Of a stretch of 64,000 bases of DNA, positions 43,130 through 50,892 are shown in pieces. This DNA is from Brevundimonas pishanensis (GTDB lineage: Bacteria; Pseudomonadota; Alphaproteobacteria; Caulobacterales; Caulobacteraceae). Both the position numbers and the translations under genes were made by a program. Each line of letters begins with the position of its first letter. Within the stretch, counting starts at the first letter, position 1. The notes beneath the pieces are model-generated. The model did no database searches. It was not told the DNA's origin and saw only the letters and a program-made list of their open reading frames with translations. The stretch lies in contig NZ_JAJKBG010000002.1 in the NCBI RefSeq assembly GCF_022750635.1, positions 124,001-188,000 of the forward strand. Direction: 5' to 3'.

Positions 43130-43657
43130 TTAGAGACGCTCCAGCGTCCGGAAGGTGAAGGCGTGATCGTCTTTCTCTGTGCCTTCATGAGGCTCGTTGA
43201 GAGTTTCTGTCCACGCGGATTCGTCAAAGGCGGGGAATAGCACTTCGCCATCGGGCGCGGCGTCCACCTCGGTGATGTACAGGCGCTTGGCCTTGGGCAG
43301 GGTGGCCTCGAAGATCGCCGCGCCACCGATGACGCAAACTTCGTCGACGCCGTCCTCCATTGCCTGTTCGCGCGCCATCGACAGCGCTTCGGACAGGGAC
43401 GTCACGACCACGCAGCCCTTGGCGGCGCTGTGCTCGTGGTAGGACTCGTCTTTGGTCAGGACCAGATTCAGTCGGCCCGGCAGCGGGCGCAGCGGCAGGC
43501 TTTCCCAGGTCTTACGGCCCATGATGCAGGGCTTGCCGATAGTCACAGCTTTGAAGCGCTGCAGATCGGATCTCAATCGCCACGGCAGATCGCCGTCTTT
43601 GCCGATAACTCCGTTGCGACCGCGCGCAACGACCAGTGCGATAGAGGGTAGGGGCAA
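43130..43657 (-). CDS. folA: dihydrofolate reductase
   Basis: 175 residues. Start is TTG at 43657 (PLPSIALVVARGRNGVIGK), 8 bases after GGAG. DHFR reduces dihydrofolate made by thyA. Landmarks: GVIGKDGDLPWRLRSDLQRF (active-site Asp in PWRLRSD), IMGRKTWESLPLRPLPGRLN (NADPH site), and VCVIGGAAIFEATLPKAKRL (IGG). Length fits. The chain of same-strand genes thyA, MazG-like, aqpZ, folA, ybjQ points to a nucleotide/folate group with an aquaporin set in. Confidence 0.95.
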   Translation of the reverse strand: MPLPSIALVVARGRNGVIGKDGDLPWRLRSDLQRFKAVTIGKPCIMGRKTWESLPLRPLPGRLNLVLTKDESYHEHSAAKGCVVVTSLSEALSMAREQAMEDGVDEVCVIGGAAIFEATLPKAKRLYITEVDAAPDGEVLFPAFDESAWTETLNEPHEGTEKDDHAFTFRTLERL

Positions 43658-43680
43658 GGCGTAGTCTCCAGACGGAATCA

Positions 43681-43700
43681 GGGGCGGGCGAACCCGCCCC
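43681..43700 (-). terminator. weak terminator-like hairpin after aqpZ
   Basis: 8-bp stem GGGGCGGG/CCCGCCCC (43681-43688 with 43693-43700), loop of 4. No T run on the minus strand, so termination may be partial and folA may be reached by read-through. Confidence 0.45.
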
Positions 43701-43713
43701 TTACGCCGTAAGG

Positions 43714-44385
43714 TTAGGCTTCTGGCTCCAGCAGATTCAAGCGGAACAGAACGCCACCGATTGCGGCACCGATCAGCGGGGCGACAATGAACAGCCAAAG
43801 CTGGCTAAGCGCTTGACCACCCACCAGAACGGCAGGGCCGAAGCTGCGGGCCGGATTGACCGATACGCCCGTAACTTGGATGCCCACGATGTGGATGACG
43901 GCCAGCGTGATGCCGATGGCGAGACCGGCAAATGCGCCATGACCCTTGCGGCCCGTCACGCCCAGAATGACGATCAGGAAGATGGCCGTGGCAACGATCT
44001 CGAAGATCATACCGGCTTGCAGGCTGTATCCACCGGGAGAACCGGCTTCGAAGCCGTTCTGACCCAGTTGGGCAAAGCCTGTCTTGGCGATCATGCCAAG
44101 GATGAAAGCACCCAGAAGGGCACCGATGAACTGAGCTACCCAGTAGACCAGCATGTCCTTGGCCGACATACGACCAGCGACGAACGCACCAAAACTAACG
44201 GCCGGATTGACGTGGCAACCGGACACCGGCCCGATGCCATAGGCCATCGCGACGATGGCAAAGCCGAAGGCGAGGGCGATGCCCAACTGGCCAACGATAT
44301 CAAACCCGCCGAGTACGGCAGCACCACAACCGAACAGAACCAAGACAGCAGTGCCGATAAGCTCGGCTGCGAACTTTCTGATCAT
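43714..44385 (-). CDS. aqpZ: aquaporin Z
   Basis: 223 residues, six membrane helices and two half-helices with the NPA boxes: SGCHVNPAVSFGAFV (~57-71) and GVSVNPARSFGPAV (~180-193). Selectivity residues fit a water channel: the second box is followed by Arg, and the His of GLAIGITLAVIHIVG (helix 5) is present, as in AqpZ. GlpF would have a longer chain and Asp after the second box. Acts in the inner membrane. Confidence 0.95.
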   Translation of the reverse strand: MIRKFAAELIGTAVLVLFGCGAAVLGGFDIVGQLGIALAFGFAIVAMAYGIGPVSGCHVNPAVSFGAFVAGRMSAKDMLVYWVAQFIGALLGAFILGMIAKTGFAQLGQNGFEAGSPGGYSLQAGMIFEIVATAIFLIVILGVTGRKGHGAFAGLAIGITLAVIHIVGIQVTGVSVNPARSFGPAVLVGGQALSQLWLFIVAPLIGAAIGGVLFRLNLLEPEA

Positions 44386-44486
44386 GGAAAGCCTCCCATA
44401 GGCCTGTTCTGCCAGACGTTCCGGCAGAATCAGTCCCAGAGAGATGAATCAGTTGGCGGCTTTTGACCATCCACTGTTTCGTGAGT

Positions 44487-44786
44487 TTACGTTTGAGGCT
44501 TTAACCAGTTCAACCACTTACGCTGCATCGCATCTTCAATATCGATGTTGTTCATGGTGCAGTAAATCAACAGCATACCGAGGACATCGGCGGCCTCGTC
44601 TGCCTGCAATTGCGTGTTCGGAACGCCCCGTGCGCGGCTGGTAAGGCGCAGGTGTTCTTGCGTCAGTTCGCCCAACTCTTCTTGCAACTTGAGCAGTGCC
44701 CAGTCGCGGTCGCGATTGATGGAATGTTCGCGCGCATAGATGTCAGAGATGCGCATAACCGCATCCTGTAGGTCTTTGATATTCAT
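44487..44786 (-). CDS. MazG-like nucleotide pyrophosphohydrolase
   Basis: 99 residues from MNIKDLQDAVMRIS (44786). The EExxE...ExxD pattern of all-alpha NTP pyrophosphatases is visible: ALLKLQEELGELTQEHLRL (EE..E) and DEAADVLGMLLIYCT (E..D). Such enzymes hydrolyse dNTPs to the monophosphate, e.g. dUTP or dCTP-like nucleotides. It starts 13 bases after the thyA stop, so both likely share a transcript and a pyrimidine-pool role. Confidence 0.88.
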   Translation of the reverse strand: MNIKDLQDAVMRISDIYAREHSINRDRDWALLKLQEELGELTQEHLRLTSRARGVPNTQLQADEAADVLGMLLIYCTMNNIDIEDAMQRKWLNWLKPQT

Positions 44787-44799
44787 GATGTCTTTGGGT

Positions 44800-45657
44800 T
44801 TAGACCGAAACGGCGGCCTTGATGTGCGGCCACGCCTCATAGCCCGACAGGACAAAGTCCTCTGGGCCGAAAGCAAACAGGTCCGTGTGCGGCGCGATCT
44901 GCATCTGCGGGAAGGGCAGAGGTGTGCGCGTCAATTGCTCGCGCGCCTGATCGAGGTGGTTTAGATACAGGTGTGCGTCGCCGAAGCTGTGCACGAAATC
45001 ACCCGGTTCCAGACCCACGACCTGCGCCACCATCAGCGTTAACAGCGCATAGGAAGCGATGTTGAAAGGCACGCCTAAAAACACATCCGCCGAGCGCTGA
45101 TAGAGCTGGCACGACAGTTTTCCGTCCGCGACGAAGAACTGGAAGAGGCAATGGCAGGGGGGCAGGGCCATGTCATCGACGTCGGCGGGGTTCCACGCAG
45201 ACACGATGTGGCGGCGGCTGTTCGGATTGGTTTTCAGGCCATGGACGAGCTTTTCGATCTGGTCGATGACGCGGCCATCCGGCGTCGCCCAAGAGCGCCA
45301 CTGCTTGCCGTAAACGGGACCCAGTTCGCCCTCGGCGTCGGCCCATTCGTCCCAGATGCTGACCTTGTTTTCCTTCAGCCAGCGAATATTGGTCTCTCCA
45401 CGCAGGAACCACAGCAGCTCGACAATGATGGAGCGGGTGTGCAGCTTCTTGGTGGTGAGAAGCGGGAAGCCTTTGGAAAGGTCAAAGCGGATTTGGCGAC
45501 CAAAAACGCCCAGCGTGCCAGTGCCAGTGCGGTCCTCGCGCTGGATGCCGTTGTCCAGAATATCGCGCAGTAGATTCAGGTACTGCCACTCGGGATGGTC
45601 AGCGGGGGCCGCAGCAATGCGGTCGTGGAGATCGGCGAGGGCTGCGTGCGCGTTCAT
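44800..45657 (-). CDS. thyA: thymidylate synthase
   Basis: 285 residues from [13 protein letters not shown] (45657). ThyA makes dTMP from dUMP with methylene-THF, producing dihydrofolate. Motifs: [40 protein letters not shown] with nucleophile Cys, [18 protein letters not shown] and [13 protein letters not shown]. Usual bacterial length. Together with folA and folD in the window it forms the full thymidylate cycle except for serine hydroxymethyltransferase. In most alphaproteobacteria thyA and folA adjoin; here two genes lie between. Confidence 0.97.
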   Translation of the reverse strand: MNAHAALADLHDRIAAAPADHPEWQYLNLLRDILDNGIQREDRTGTGTLGVFGRQIRFDLSKGFPLLTTKKLHTRSIIVELLWFLRGETNIRWLKENKVSIWDEWADAEGELGPVYGKQWRSWATPDGRVIDQIEKLVHGLKTNPNSRRHIVSAWNPADVDDMALPPCHCLFQFFVADGKLSCQLYQRSADVFLGVPFNIASYALLTLMVAQVVGLEPGDFVHSFGDAHLYLNHLDQAREQLTRTPLPFPQMQIAPHTDLFAFGPEDFVLSGYEAWPHIKAAVSV

Positions 45658-45738
45658 TCGAGAAGGATGCCAGCGAATCACCGCTCTTGTCAGTGGCATC
45701 GACCTACCTCTTGTGGACGATATCGATCACAAAAAGTT

Positions 45739-45766
45739 GGGCCCGCTAGCTGTGGCTAACGGGCCC
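45739..45766 (-). terminator. intrinsic terminator of the CsgG-like gene
   Basis: Stem GGGCCCG-C-TAGC/GCTA-A-CGGGCCC with loop TGTG (45739-45766), followed on the minus strand by AACTTTTTG. It lies 22 bases after the stop of the gene at 45788. Confidence 0.85.
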
Positions 45767-45787
45767 GATTTAAGGCTTTGAAATGGC

Positions 45788-46732
45788 TCAAGTCCCCGGC
45801 GCGAGGCGCTCGTTCTGGACCCAGCCGATGTTGTCGTTGTCATCCATAACTTCCCACCAAACGCCTTCGCGTTTGCCGGTCGGATAGACGCGCAGGCCTT
45901 GTGGCAGTGCGCGCACAACCGATCCACCTTCCGGAGCCGTGCGCAGGGTGGACGGCTGCTGAACGGTATAGGTCTGGATCGGGGCTTCGGCCGCAGCGTT
46001 ACCGCTCAAACCACCCAATTGAGTGACCATGTCGGTGTAGGCCTGAATGAACGAGGCAGCTACGATGCGACCGATCTCGGTGTTTTCGTACGCGCCGCCG
46101 CCCAGTGCACCAGCGCCAAAGCCGGCAGCACCGGCACCCCACGACATGTTGCTGCGCGAGGCATAGCCTTCGGTCACAGCCACAGTCTCGGAGGTGCGCA
46201 CGCTGGTGAGGGACAGGACAGTGTTGGCTTCCTGGCGACGGGTGCGAAGGCCGCCTACGATGGCACCGGCGCGACCGCCAAGAGCGGCACCCGCCAGACC
46301 CGCTAGGGCAGAGCCACCTGCGTTATCGTTCTGGCTAGCGATTTCGCCGACCAGCACATAGTCGGCTGCACGGACTTGACCGCCGCCGATGTTCGAGCCG
46401 CGTTGCAGGTCGCCACCGGCGGCCATCTCGCGTTCGCGCTGGGCGACGCTCAGACCCGACCCGCGATCAACCAGAGTGAAGCAGCCCGAACGCTGAATGA
46501 CGACACGCAGCAGCGACTGCGGCGGCGAAAGCTGTAGTTCACGCCAGTAGCTGGATTGTCCATCAGTGATGGTGATGGTTCCCAAGTTGGTCGTGCAGCG
46601 CGGGATTGCCGCTATTTGCTGGTCTTGGGCGCGCTGTGCACCGGTGCGACGGGACTGGGCGTCGGCAACCGACGGCAGACCCATGGTCAAAGCAATCGCG
46701 ACAATGACGAGCTTCGAAGGCTTGGGGGACAA
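45788..46732 (-). CDS. CsgG/HfaB-like exported protein with C-terminal SH3 domain (second copy)
   Basis: 314 residues. Start is TTG at 46732 (SPKPSKLVIVAIALTMGLPS), about 7 bases after GGAGAG; starts farther upstream (46789) would bury the signal peptide. After cleavage near ADA-QSR comes a CsgG-like domain: VVIQRSGCFTLVDRGSGLSV, REREMAAGG, AADYVLVGEIASQN, GYASRSNMSWGAGAAGFG and GRIVAASFIQAYTDMV. A C-terminal SH3b-like part follows (RVYPTGKREGVWWEVMDDND). True CsgG and HfaB are lipoproteins; this one has no lipobox. Shares architecture with the adjacent upstream gene. Role unknown, probably in the envelope. Confidence 0.85.
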   Translation of the reverse strand: MSPKPSKLVIVAIALTMGLPSVADAQSRRTGAQRAQDQQIAAIPRCTTNLGTITITDGQSSYWRELQLSPPQSLLRVVIQRSGCFTLVDRGSGLSVAQREREMAAGGDLQRGSNIGGGQVRAADYVLVGEIASQNDNAGGSALAGLAGAALGGRAGAIVGGLRTRRQEANTVLSLTSVRTSETVAVTEGYASRSNMSWGAGAAGFGAGALGGGAYENTEIGRIVAASFIQAYTDMVTQLGGLSGNAAAEAPIQTYTVQQPSTLRTAPEGGSVVRALPQGLRVYPTGKREGVWWEVMDDNDNIGWVQNERLAPGT

Positions 46733-46830
46733 GAGGCATCTCTCCGCTAAAGACGTGTCGGGTATTATTTGCATGATCATACGGGACATAAAACACCTTT
46801 ATGCCACATTTGGTATCTGGTCCGTAAAAG

Positions 46831-48183
46831 TTACTTCACACGGTCCTTGAGGATCCAACCGGTCGAGCCGTCCGACGTACGGACCTGAACCCATTCGTCG
46901 GTTTCCTGTCCGGTAGAGGTCACGATGGCACCGGCCTGAACGGGGGCCGTGGCGGTCCCCAACGGTGCGTCGCGAAGAACCGCGGTGCGGGCAATCTCCA
47001 ACGACTGGCCAACGCTACCGGAGGTGACAGCTGCAGCGGGGCGGGCCGGAGCCTCGGTGTCTACGGGCGCAGGATCGGCACTCATGACTGGGCGCGAGGG
47101 CGCGTCTTCAATAGCGACGGGCGCTTCGGTTGCGGATGCGCGGGCGCGTTCGCGGGCCATTTCCAGCTCGACTTCGCGGCGGGCTTCGGCGCGGAGGCGG
47201 GCGGCTTCTTCAGCACGCAGGCGTTCGCGGCGCTCCGCCTCGCGGTTCTCGGCTTCGGTGACACGGCGCTCTTCGGCCAAGCGCTCGGTTTCAGCTTCCT
47301 GAATGGCCTCGCGGTTTGCGAGAACGATCTCCGGCGTGTCGGAACCCGTACCGCCAAGACTTACGACCAAGTCGGCGTAGGCCCGCACTAGCGCAAGCGC
47401 GACGACCTTGCCTTCGTCGGTTGATTCGTACCCGCTGCCGATGCGACCGCCGAAGTGATTGTCGCGGATGCGCAGACGACGCAGTTCGTCTTTGTTGGCG
47501 GTGCGACGGGTGTAGCCGACCTGTTCAGCGAGAGGCACGCTGGCGATCGACATAATGATCTGGGCGTCTTCCTTGCCCTTAGCCAGATCCTTTTGCAGGT
47601 CCTTGATAGCGTCAACCGAGCGGTTGCTGAGCGCCTGTCCGACCTGGTTACCGGCTACATTGGCGCCGAAGTTCAGCAGCTCGCCCATGCCCTCAGCCGC
47701 ACCCCCTTCCTGCGTCATGGCAGCGACACCGGCTTGGAGCAGCATACGGCCGCCGCTGGCAGCCAGGCTGCCGAGCAGGCCGCGGCTGCGGTCGCCTGTA
47801 TCGGCGTCGATAGTGTTGGCCAGTTCGGCGGCGATCACAAAGTCGGCCGTGCGAATCCGGCCTGCTGCCCCCAGACTGCGTTCGCGCTGGACCGCTGCCA
47901 AGCCTGCGCCGCGTTCAATCAGTCGAAAGCAGCCAGATTCGCGCACTACGTGGCGTAGAACATCGACGGGAGCGCCGAGTCCCATCTGTTGGAACATGAC
48001 GTCCTGTTCGCCGGCCACGCTCAGTGTGCCGAAGCTCTGGGTACAACGCGGGATTTCGTTGATGACGTTGGTCTGGGCCGCATTGTTGTTGCGACCCAGC
48101 GAGAACATTTGCGCCGCCGCCGTCTGTGGGATCGCGAGAACGAAAGCAGCAGACGAGAGAAGAGCGAGGCGATGCAATGTCAT
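46831..48183 (-). CDS. CsgG/HfaB-like exported protein with coiled coil and SH3 domain (first copy)
   Basis: 450 residues. Signal peptide MTLHRLALLSSAAFVLAIPQ, cleaved near AAA-QMF, no lipobox. CsgG-like domain: VVRESGCFRLIERGAGLAAV, QRERSLGAAG, TADFVIAAELANTID and GKVVALALVRAYADLVVSLG. Then a ~90-residue charged coiled coil (Glu/Arg/Ala repeats, e.g. EERRVTEAENREAERRERLR) and a C-terminal SH3b domain (TAVLRDAPLGTATAPVQAGA, WVQVRTSDGSTGWILKDRVK). The SH3b may bind cell wall. Its paralog starts 98 bases downstream, so they probably form an operon and a complex. Confidence 0.87.
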   Translation of the reverse strand: MTLHRLALLSSAAFVLAIPQTAAAQMFSLGRNNNAAQTNVINEIPRCTQSFGTLSVAGEQDVMFQQMGLGAPVDVLRHVVRESGCFRLIERGAGLAAVQRERSLGAAGRIRTADFVIAAELANTIDADTGDRSRGLLGSLAASGGRMLLQAGVAAMTQEGGAAEGMGELLNFGANVAGNQVGQALSNRSVDAIKDLQKDLAKGKEDAQIIMSIASVPLAEQVGYTRRTANKDELRRLRIRDNHFGGRIGSGYESTDEGKVVALALVRAYADLVVSLGGTGSDTPEIVLANREAIQEAETERLAEERRVTEAENREAERRERLRAEEAARLRAEARREVELEMARERARASATEAPVAIEDAPSRPVMSADPAPVDTEAPARPAAAVTSGSVGQSLEIARTAVLRDAPLGTATAPVQAGAIVTSTGQETDEWVQVRTSDGSTGWILKDRVK

Positions 48184-48264
48184 GGTAAGCTCGTAACAGC
48201 GGCGTCAGAAACGCCAACCGCATAGCTTAGCCATATATTTGCCACAACCCGCGACGGGCGATCG

Positions 48265-48825
48265 TCAGCCGGAAAAACCGCCAGATTGAAGGAATTCAAG
48301 CTCTTGTGGTGTGGTTTCACGACCTAAAGACGTATTGCGATGCGGAAAGCGGCCAAACTCGGCAATGACGTCACGATGGATCACTGCATAGTTGTAGGTA
48401 TTTTCGTGCACCGCCGGATCCAGCATATCGACGAGGTCTTGCTGGTCTTTCAGGGATTCTGAATGCATCAGCGGCATGAGAATGAACGGCTGGAGTTCAG
48501 TCGCCACCTGTTTGTGAAGTCCGGCCGCGATGGCTTTCTTTGCTAGCGCCAGCGCCAGACTGTCGGTGGCAAACATGTGGCCCGTGTTGCGGAAGGCATT
48601 GCGCGGAAGCTGATCCAGCAGGATCATCAGGGCCAGTACGCCTTCACCGGTCTGCATCCAGTGGTCTAGTTCGCGACGCGCGGCAGCATAGTGGGCCGCA
48701 AGGAATCGCGACTTGAACGCTTCGTCGAAGGCGTCGTCTTTGGTGAACCACTTCTCAGGACCGGCCTCGATCCAGAACTGGACGACTTCGGCGGCGGCGA
48801 GCAGGGGGGAATGATTTTCGGCCAT
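48265..48825 (-). CDS. DUF924 family protein
   Basis: 186 residues. The family pattern is plain: VVQFWIEAGPEKWFTKDDAF, LALMILLDQLPRNAFRNTGH (LDQFPRN-type) and FGRFPHRNTSLGRETTPQEL. An all-helical TPR-like fold of unknown function, common in proteobacteria, cytosolic. It stands alone between the CsgG-like pair and tRNA-Pro. Confidence 0.93.
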   Translation of the reverse strand: MAENHSPLLAAAEVVQFWIEAGPEKWFTKDDAFDEAFKSRFLAAHYAAARRELDHWMQTGEGVLALMILLDQLPRNAFRNTGHMFATDSLALALAKKAIAAGLHKQVATELQPFILMPLMHSESLKDQQDLVDMLDPAVHENTYNYAVIHRDVIAEFGRFPHRNTSLGRETTPQELEFLQSGGFSG

Positions 48826-48919
48826 ATGCCATCATAGCCAGCGCTCAGCCTACAGCAATGCCGCGCCCTAGGGGGCGAGATAACATGGCGAGATAACATA
48901 TAGATTTTTAGGGAAAAGA

Positions 48920-48996
48920 TGGTCGGAGTGGCAGGATTCGAACCTGCGACCCCCGCGTCCCGAACGCGGTGCTCTACCAGACTGAGCCACACTCCG
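48920..48996 (-). tRNA. tRNA-Pro (CGG anticodon)
   Basis: 77 bases on the minus strand. Acceptor CGGAGTG (48996-48990) pairs with CACTCCG (48930-48924); discriminator A and encoded CCA end at 48920. Anticodon stem CCGCG/CGCGG with loop TTCGGGA gives CGG, reading CCG. T arm contains GGTTCGAATCC. Confidence 0.96.
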
Positions 48997-49142
48997 ACTT
49001 GTTCTCGAAGCGGTGGGGCGCTGCCCGCCGCCGAGGTGTGGGTGTATAGCCACCCTCTTTCTGTGCTGCAAGAGCCAAAATAGCAGTTTTAAAAAAAGAC
49101 GTTGCTCGATGAAAATTTCTGCAATTTCAGCAAGAAAGGGGC

Positions 49143-49171
49143 TTGCGAAACAAAAAGCTCGCGAGTATCAA
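49143..49171 (+). promoter_or_regulatory. possible promoter of tRNA-Gln
   Basis: TTGCGA (49143-49148), 17-base spacer, TATCAA (49166-49171), about 49 bases ahead of the tRNA. The boxes resemble sigma-70 hexamers with 4 of 6 matches each. The A-rich stretch before it (around 49092) could be an UP element. Only a pattern match. Confidence 0.35.
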
Positions 49172-49219
49172 CCACACATCGCCGGGGCGCACTGCTCTCC
49201 AGCGGTTCACCGGAAACGG

Positions 49220-49293
49220 TGGGGAATGGTGTAATGGTAACACTACGGTTTTTGGTACCGTCATTCTAGGTTCGAGTCCTAGTTCCCCAGCCA
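49220..49293 (+). tRNA. tRNA-Gln (TTG anticodon)
   Basis: 74 bases. Acceptor TGGGGAA (49220-49226) pairs with TTCCCCA (49283-49289); discriminator G and encoded CCA end at 49293. Anticodon stem ACGGT/ACCGT with loop TTTTGGT gives TTG, reading CAA. T arm has GGTTCGAGTCC. A strong terminator follows 14 bases later. Confidence 0.97.
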
Positions 49294-49306
49294 TCCGGTT
49301 CAAAAG

Positions 49307-49330
49307 GCCGCCCTTCGGGGCGGCTTTTTT
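49307..49330 (+). terminator. intrinsic terminator of tRNA-Gln
   Basis: 7-bp stem GCCGCCC/GGGCGGC (49307-49313 with 49318-49324), stable TTCG tetraloop, then TTTTTT. Confidence 0.93.
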
Positions 49331-49423
49331 GCTTTCTGGCCCCCGCAATCCCATAGGCGCGGGAGAGGCAGTTCCGGCCTGTGGCTTTAGTCTTCTGGCA
49401 GATCATTCGCAGGAGATGCCGAC

Positions 49424-50002
49424 ATGGCCGGTCACAAAAAACTCGTTGTCGTGGGTGTAGCCTCAATCCTACTGATGGGTGCCGGAGCCAGCGCCATGGC
49501 TTTGCGCGCTGATCGCACCGCAATGCCGGTTCGGCCGGTCATGATGAAACACGCTGCTGGTGAATCGCCCAGTTCACGCGCGAATGACGCTATTCCGGCG
49601 ATGTCCTCATCTCAGTCTGCGACTTCGCCGGTCATTCCAGCTGAGTTGCGCGCACATTCCGAACGAATCCGCGCCATTTGGACCGACGGGGCCAATCTTG
49701 CGGACCACTATGTCCAGTTCACCGTGCCATGCGACGGCAATGATTGCCGCGAACTGCTGGTCGGCAACTTGATGACGGGCGAGATCGTGCAAACCGGGAT
49801 GGGATTCGCGCAGATGCCTGATCTGACCGCATCTTCTTCGCAGGACAGCGCCCGCCTCGTCCTGTCGTGGATCAATGTGGCTGGGGCCAACTGCGCGCGT
49901 GCCACTTATCGCTGGACCGGCGAACAACTGGCGGCTGAAAGTGATATCGAAGAGATCCCCTATGAAGACGCAGGCTGCGACCGTGGCTTGGCGGAGCACT
50001 AA
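49424..50002 (+). CDS. exported protein with novel four-cysteine domain (paralog A)
   Basis: 192 residues. N-terminal signal or anchor helix (KKLVVVGVASILLMGAGASA), a Ser/Pro-rich spacer (~30-75), then a globular domain to the end: GANLADHYVQFTVPCDGNDC, RELLVGNLMTGEIVQTGMGF, RLVLSWINVAGANCARATYR and WTGEQLAAESDIEEIPYEDA with a last Cys. Four cysteines at matching places in the next gene product suggest two disulfides in the periplasm. I know no named family for it. Paralog B starts 73 bases later. Confidence 0.8.
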   Translation: MAGHKKLVVVGVASILLMGAGASAMALRADRTAMPVRPVMMKHAAGESPSSRANDAIPAMSSSQSATSPVIPAELRAHSERIRAIWTDGANLADHYVQFTVPCDGNDCRELLVGNLMTGEIVQTGMGFAQMPDLTASSSQDSARLVLSWINVAGANCARATYRWTGEQLAAESDIEEIPYEDAGCDRGLAEH

Positions 50003-50075
50003 GCCAACTTAACCGTCGGAACGAACCCGCGCGCAGGCGATTGAAGGTCTGAAGAGGCTTTGATCGGAGTGGGAT

Positions 50076-50822
50076 ATGGCGGACAGCCGTCTGGATCGTT
50101 TGGAACGACTGAACCGGTTGCGCGAAAGCGGAGCCCTGACACAGCAGGAGTTCGAACGTGAAAAGCTCTTGCTTGATATGCCATCGCAAGAGCCGGTCGC
50201 CGCGCCAAGATCGGGCGATTCATCTAAAGCGCTACTTCTCGTTTCAATCGCAGCACTGGCTGTCGTTGCGGCGGGCGCTGTGTTTCTACTGACGCAGAAT
50301 CGGGAACCCTCCGTGGTTCGTGAAGCGGCGCCGACTGTTGTGCAGCCCTCGGTCCAGGCACCGACCACGACCAACGCGCCAGAAGCGCAGGCTCAGCCGG
50401 TGGAACCTATTGCGCCAGCACAGCGTCCGGCCGACCCGCTTGTCGCGCCACAGCCTGCGGTTGCCGAACCCAATCTAACGGGCGGCTTCTATGACTATCG
50501 CACCCGCATTCGAGAGGGTTGGCGAGGGCGCCCGAATCTCGCGGGCGAGTATGTCGTGATCCGTTGGGGCTGCGGTTCGGGGTGCACGACGGGCGTTGTC
50601 GGAAACAAGCGCACGGGCGAGCTTCATTGGCTTGAATTGGGCGGCGAAGACTATCCGTACCTGCAACTGCAGTTCGGTGCGGGCGGGAATAATGTTCTGG
50701 CAACGTGGCGCGAGGATTTGCACCTATGCGCGGCCCAGATGTTCCAGTGGAACGGGCGCAGGATGATTGCACAGGAACAGGCGGAGTTCCGTAAGACGCC
50801 GGACGACGACTGCTCCATCTAG
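50076..50822 (+). CDS. SHOCT-like, membrane-anchored protein with novel four-cysteine domain (paralog B)
   Basis: 248 residues. The first ~36 residues resemble a SHOCT motif (LDRLERLNRLRESGALTQQE), a short helical module often at protein ends. A membrane helix follows (ALLLVSIAALAVVAAGAVFL, ~50-70), then a Pro/Ala linker (~75-135) and a C-terminal domain homologous to paralog A: PNLAGEYVVIRWGCGSGCTT, GVVGNKRTGELHWLELGGED, NNVLATWREDLHLCAAQMFQ and WNGRRMIAQEQAEFRKTPDD ending with C. The domain faces the periplasm if SHOCT is cytosolic. Function unknown. Confidence 0.82.
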   Translation: MADSRLDRLERLNRLRESGALTQQEFEREKLLLDMPSQEPVAAPRSGDSSKALLLVSIAALAVVAAGAVFLLTQNREPSVVREAAPTVVQPSVQAPTTTNAPEAQAQPVEPIAPAQRPADPLVAPQPAVAEPNLTGGFYDYRTRIREGWRGRPNLAGEYVVIRWGCGSGCTTGVVGNKRTGELHWLELGGEDYPYLQLQFGAGGNNVLATWREDLHLCAAQMFQWNGRRMIAQEQAEFRKTPDDDCSI

Positions 50823-50841
50823 GCGAGGTCTAAAAGCAAAA

Positions 50842-50867
50842 CAGCCGCCGGATCGCTCCGGCGGCTG
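50842..50867. terminator. intrinsic terminator shared by paralog B and the autotransporter
   Basis: 11-bp perfect stem CAGCCGCCGGA/TCCGGCGGCTG (50842-50852 with 50857-50867), loop TCGC. On the minus strand TTTTGCTTTT follows. Lies between two convergent genes. Confidence 0.88.
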
Positions 50868-50892
50868 TTCGCTTGTTTGACTGCTGGCTTGC

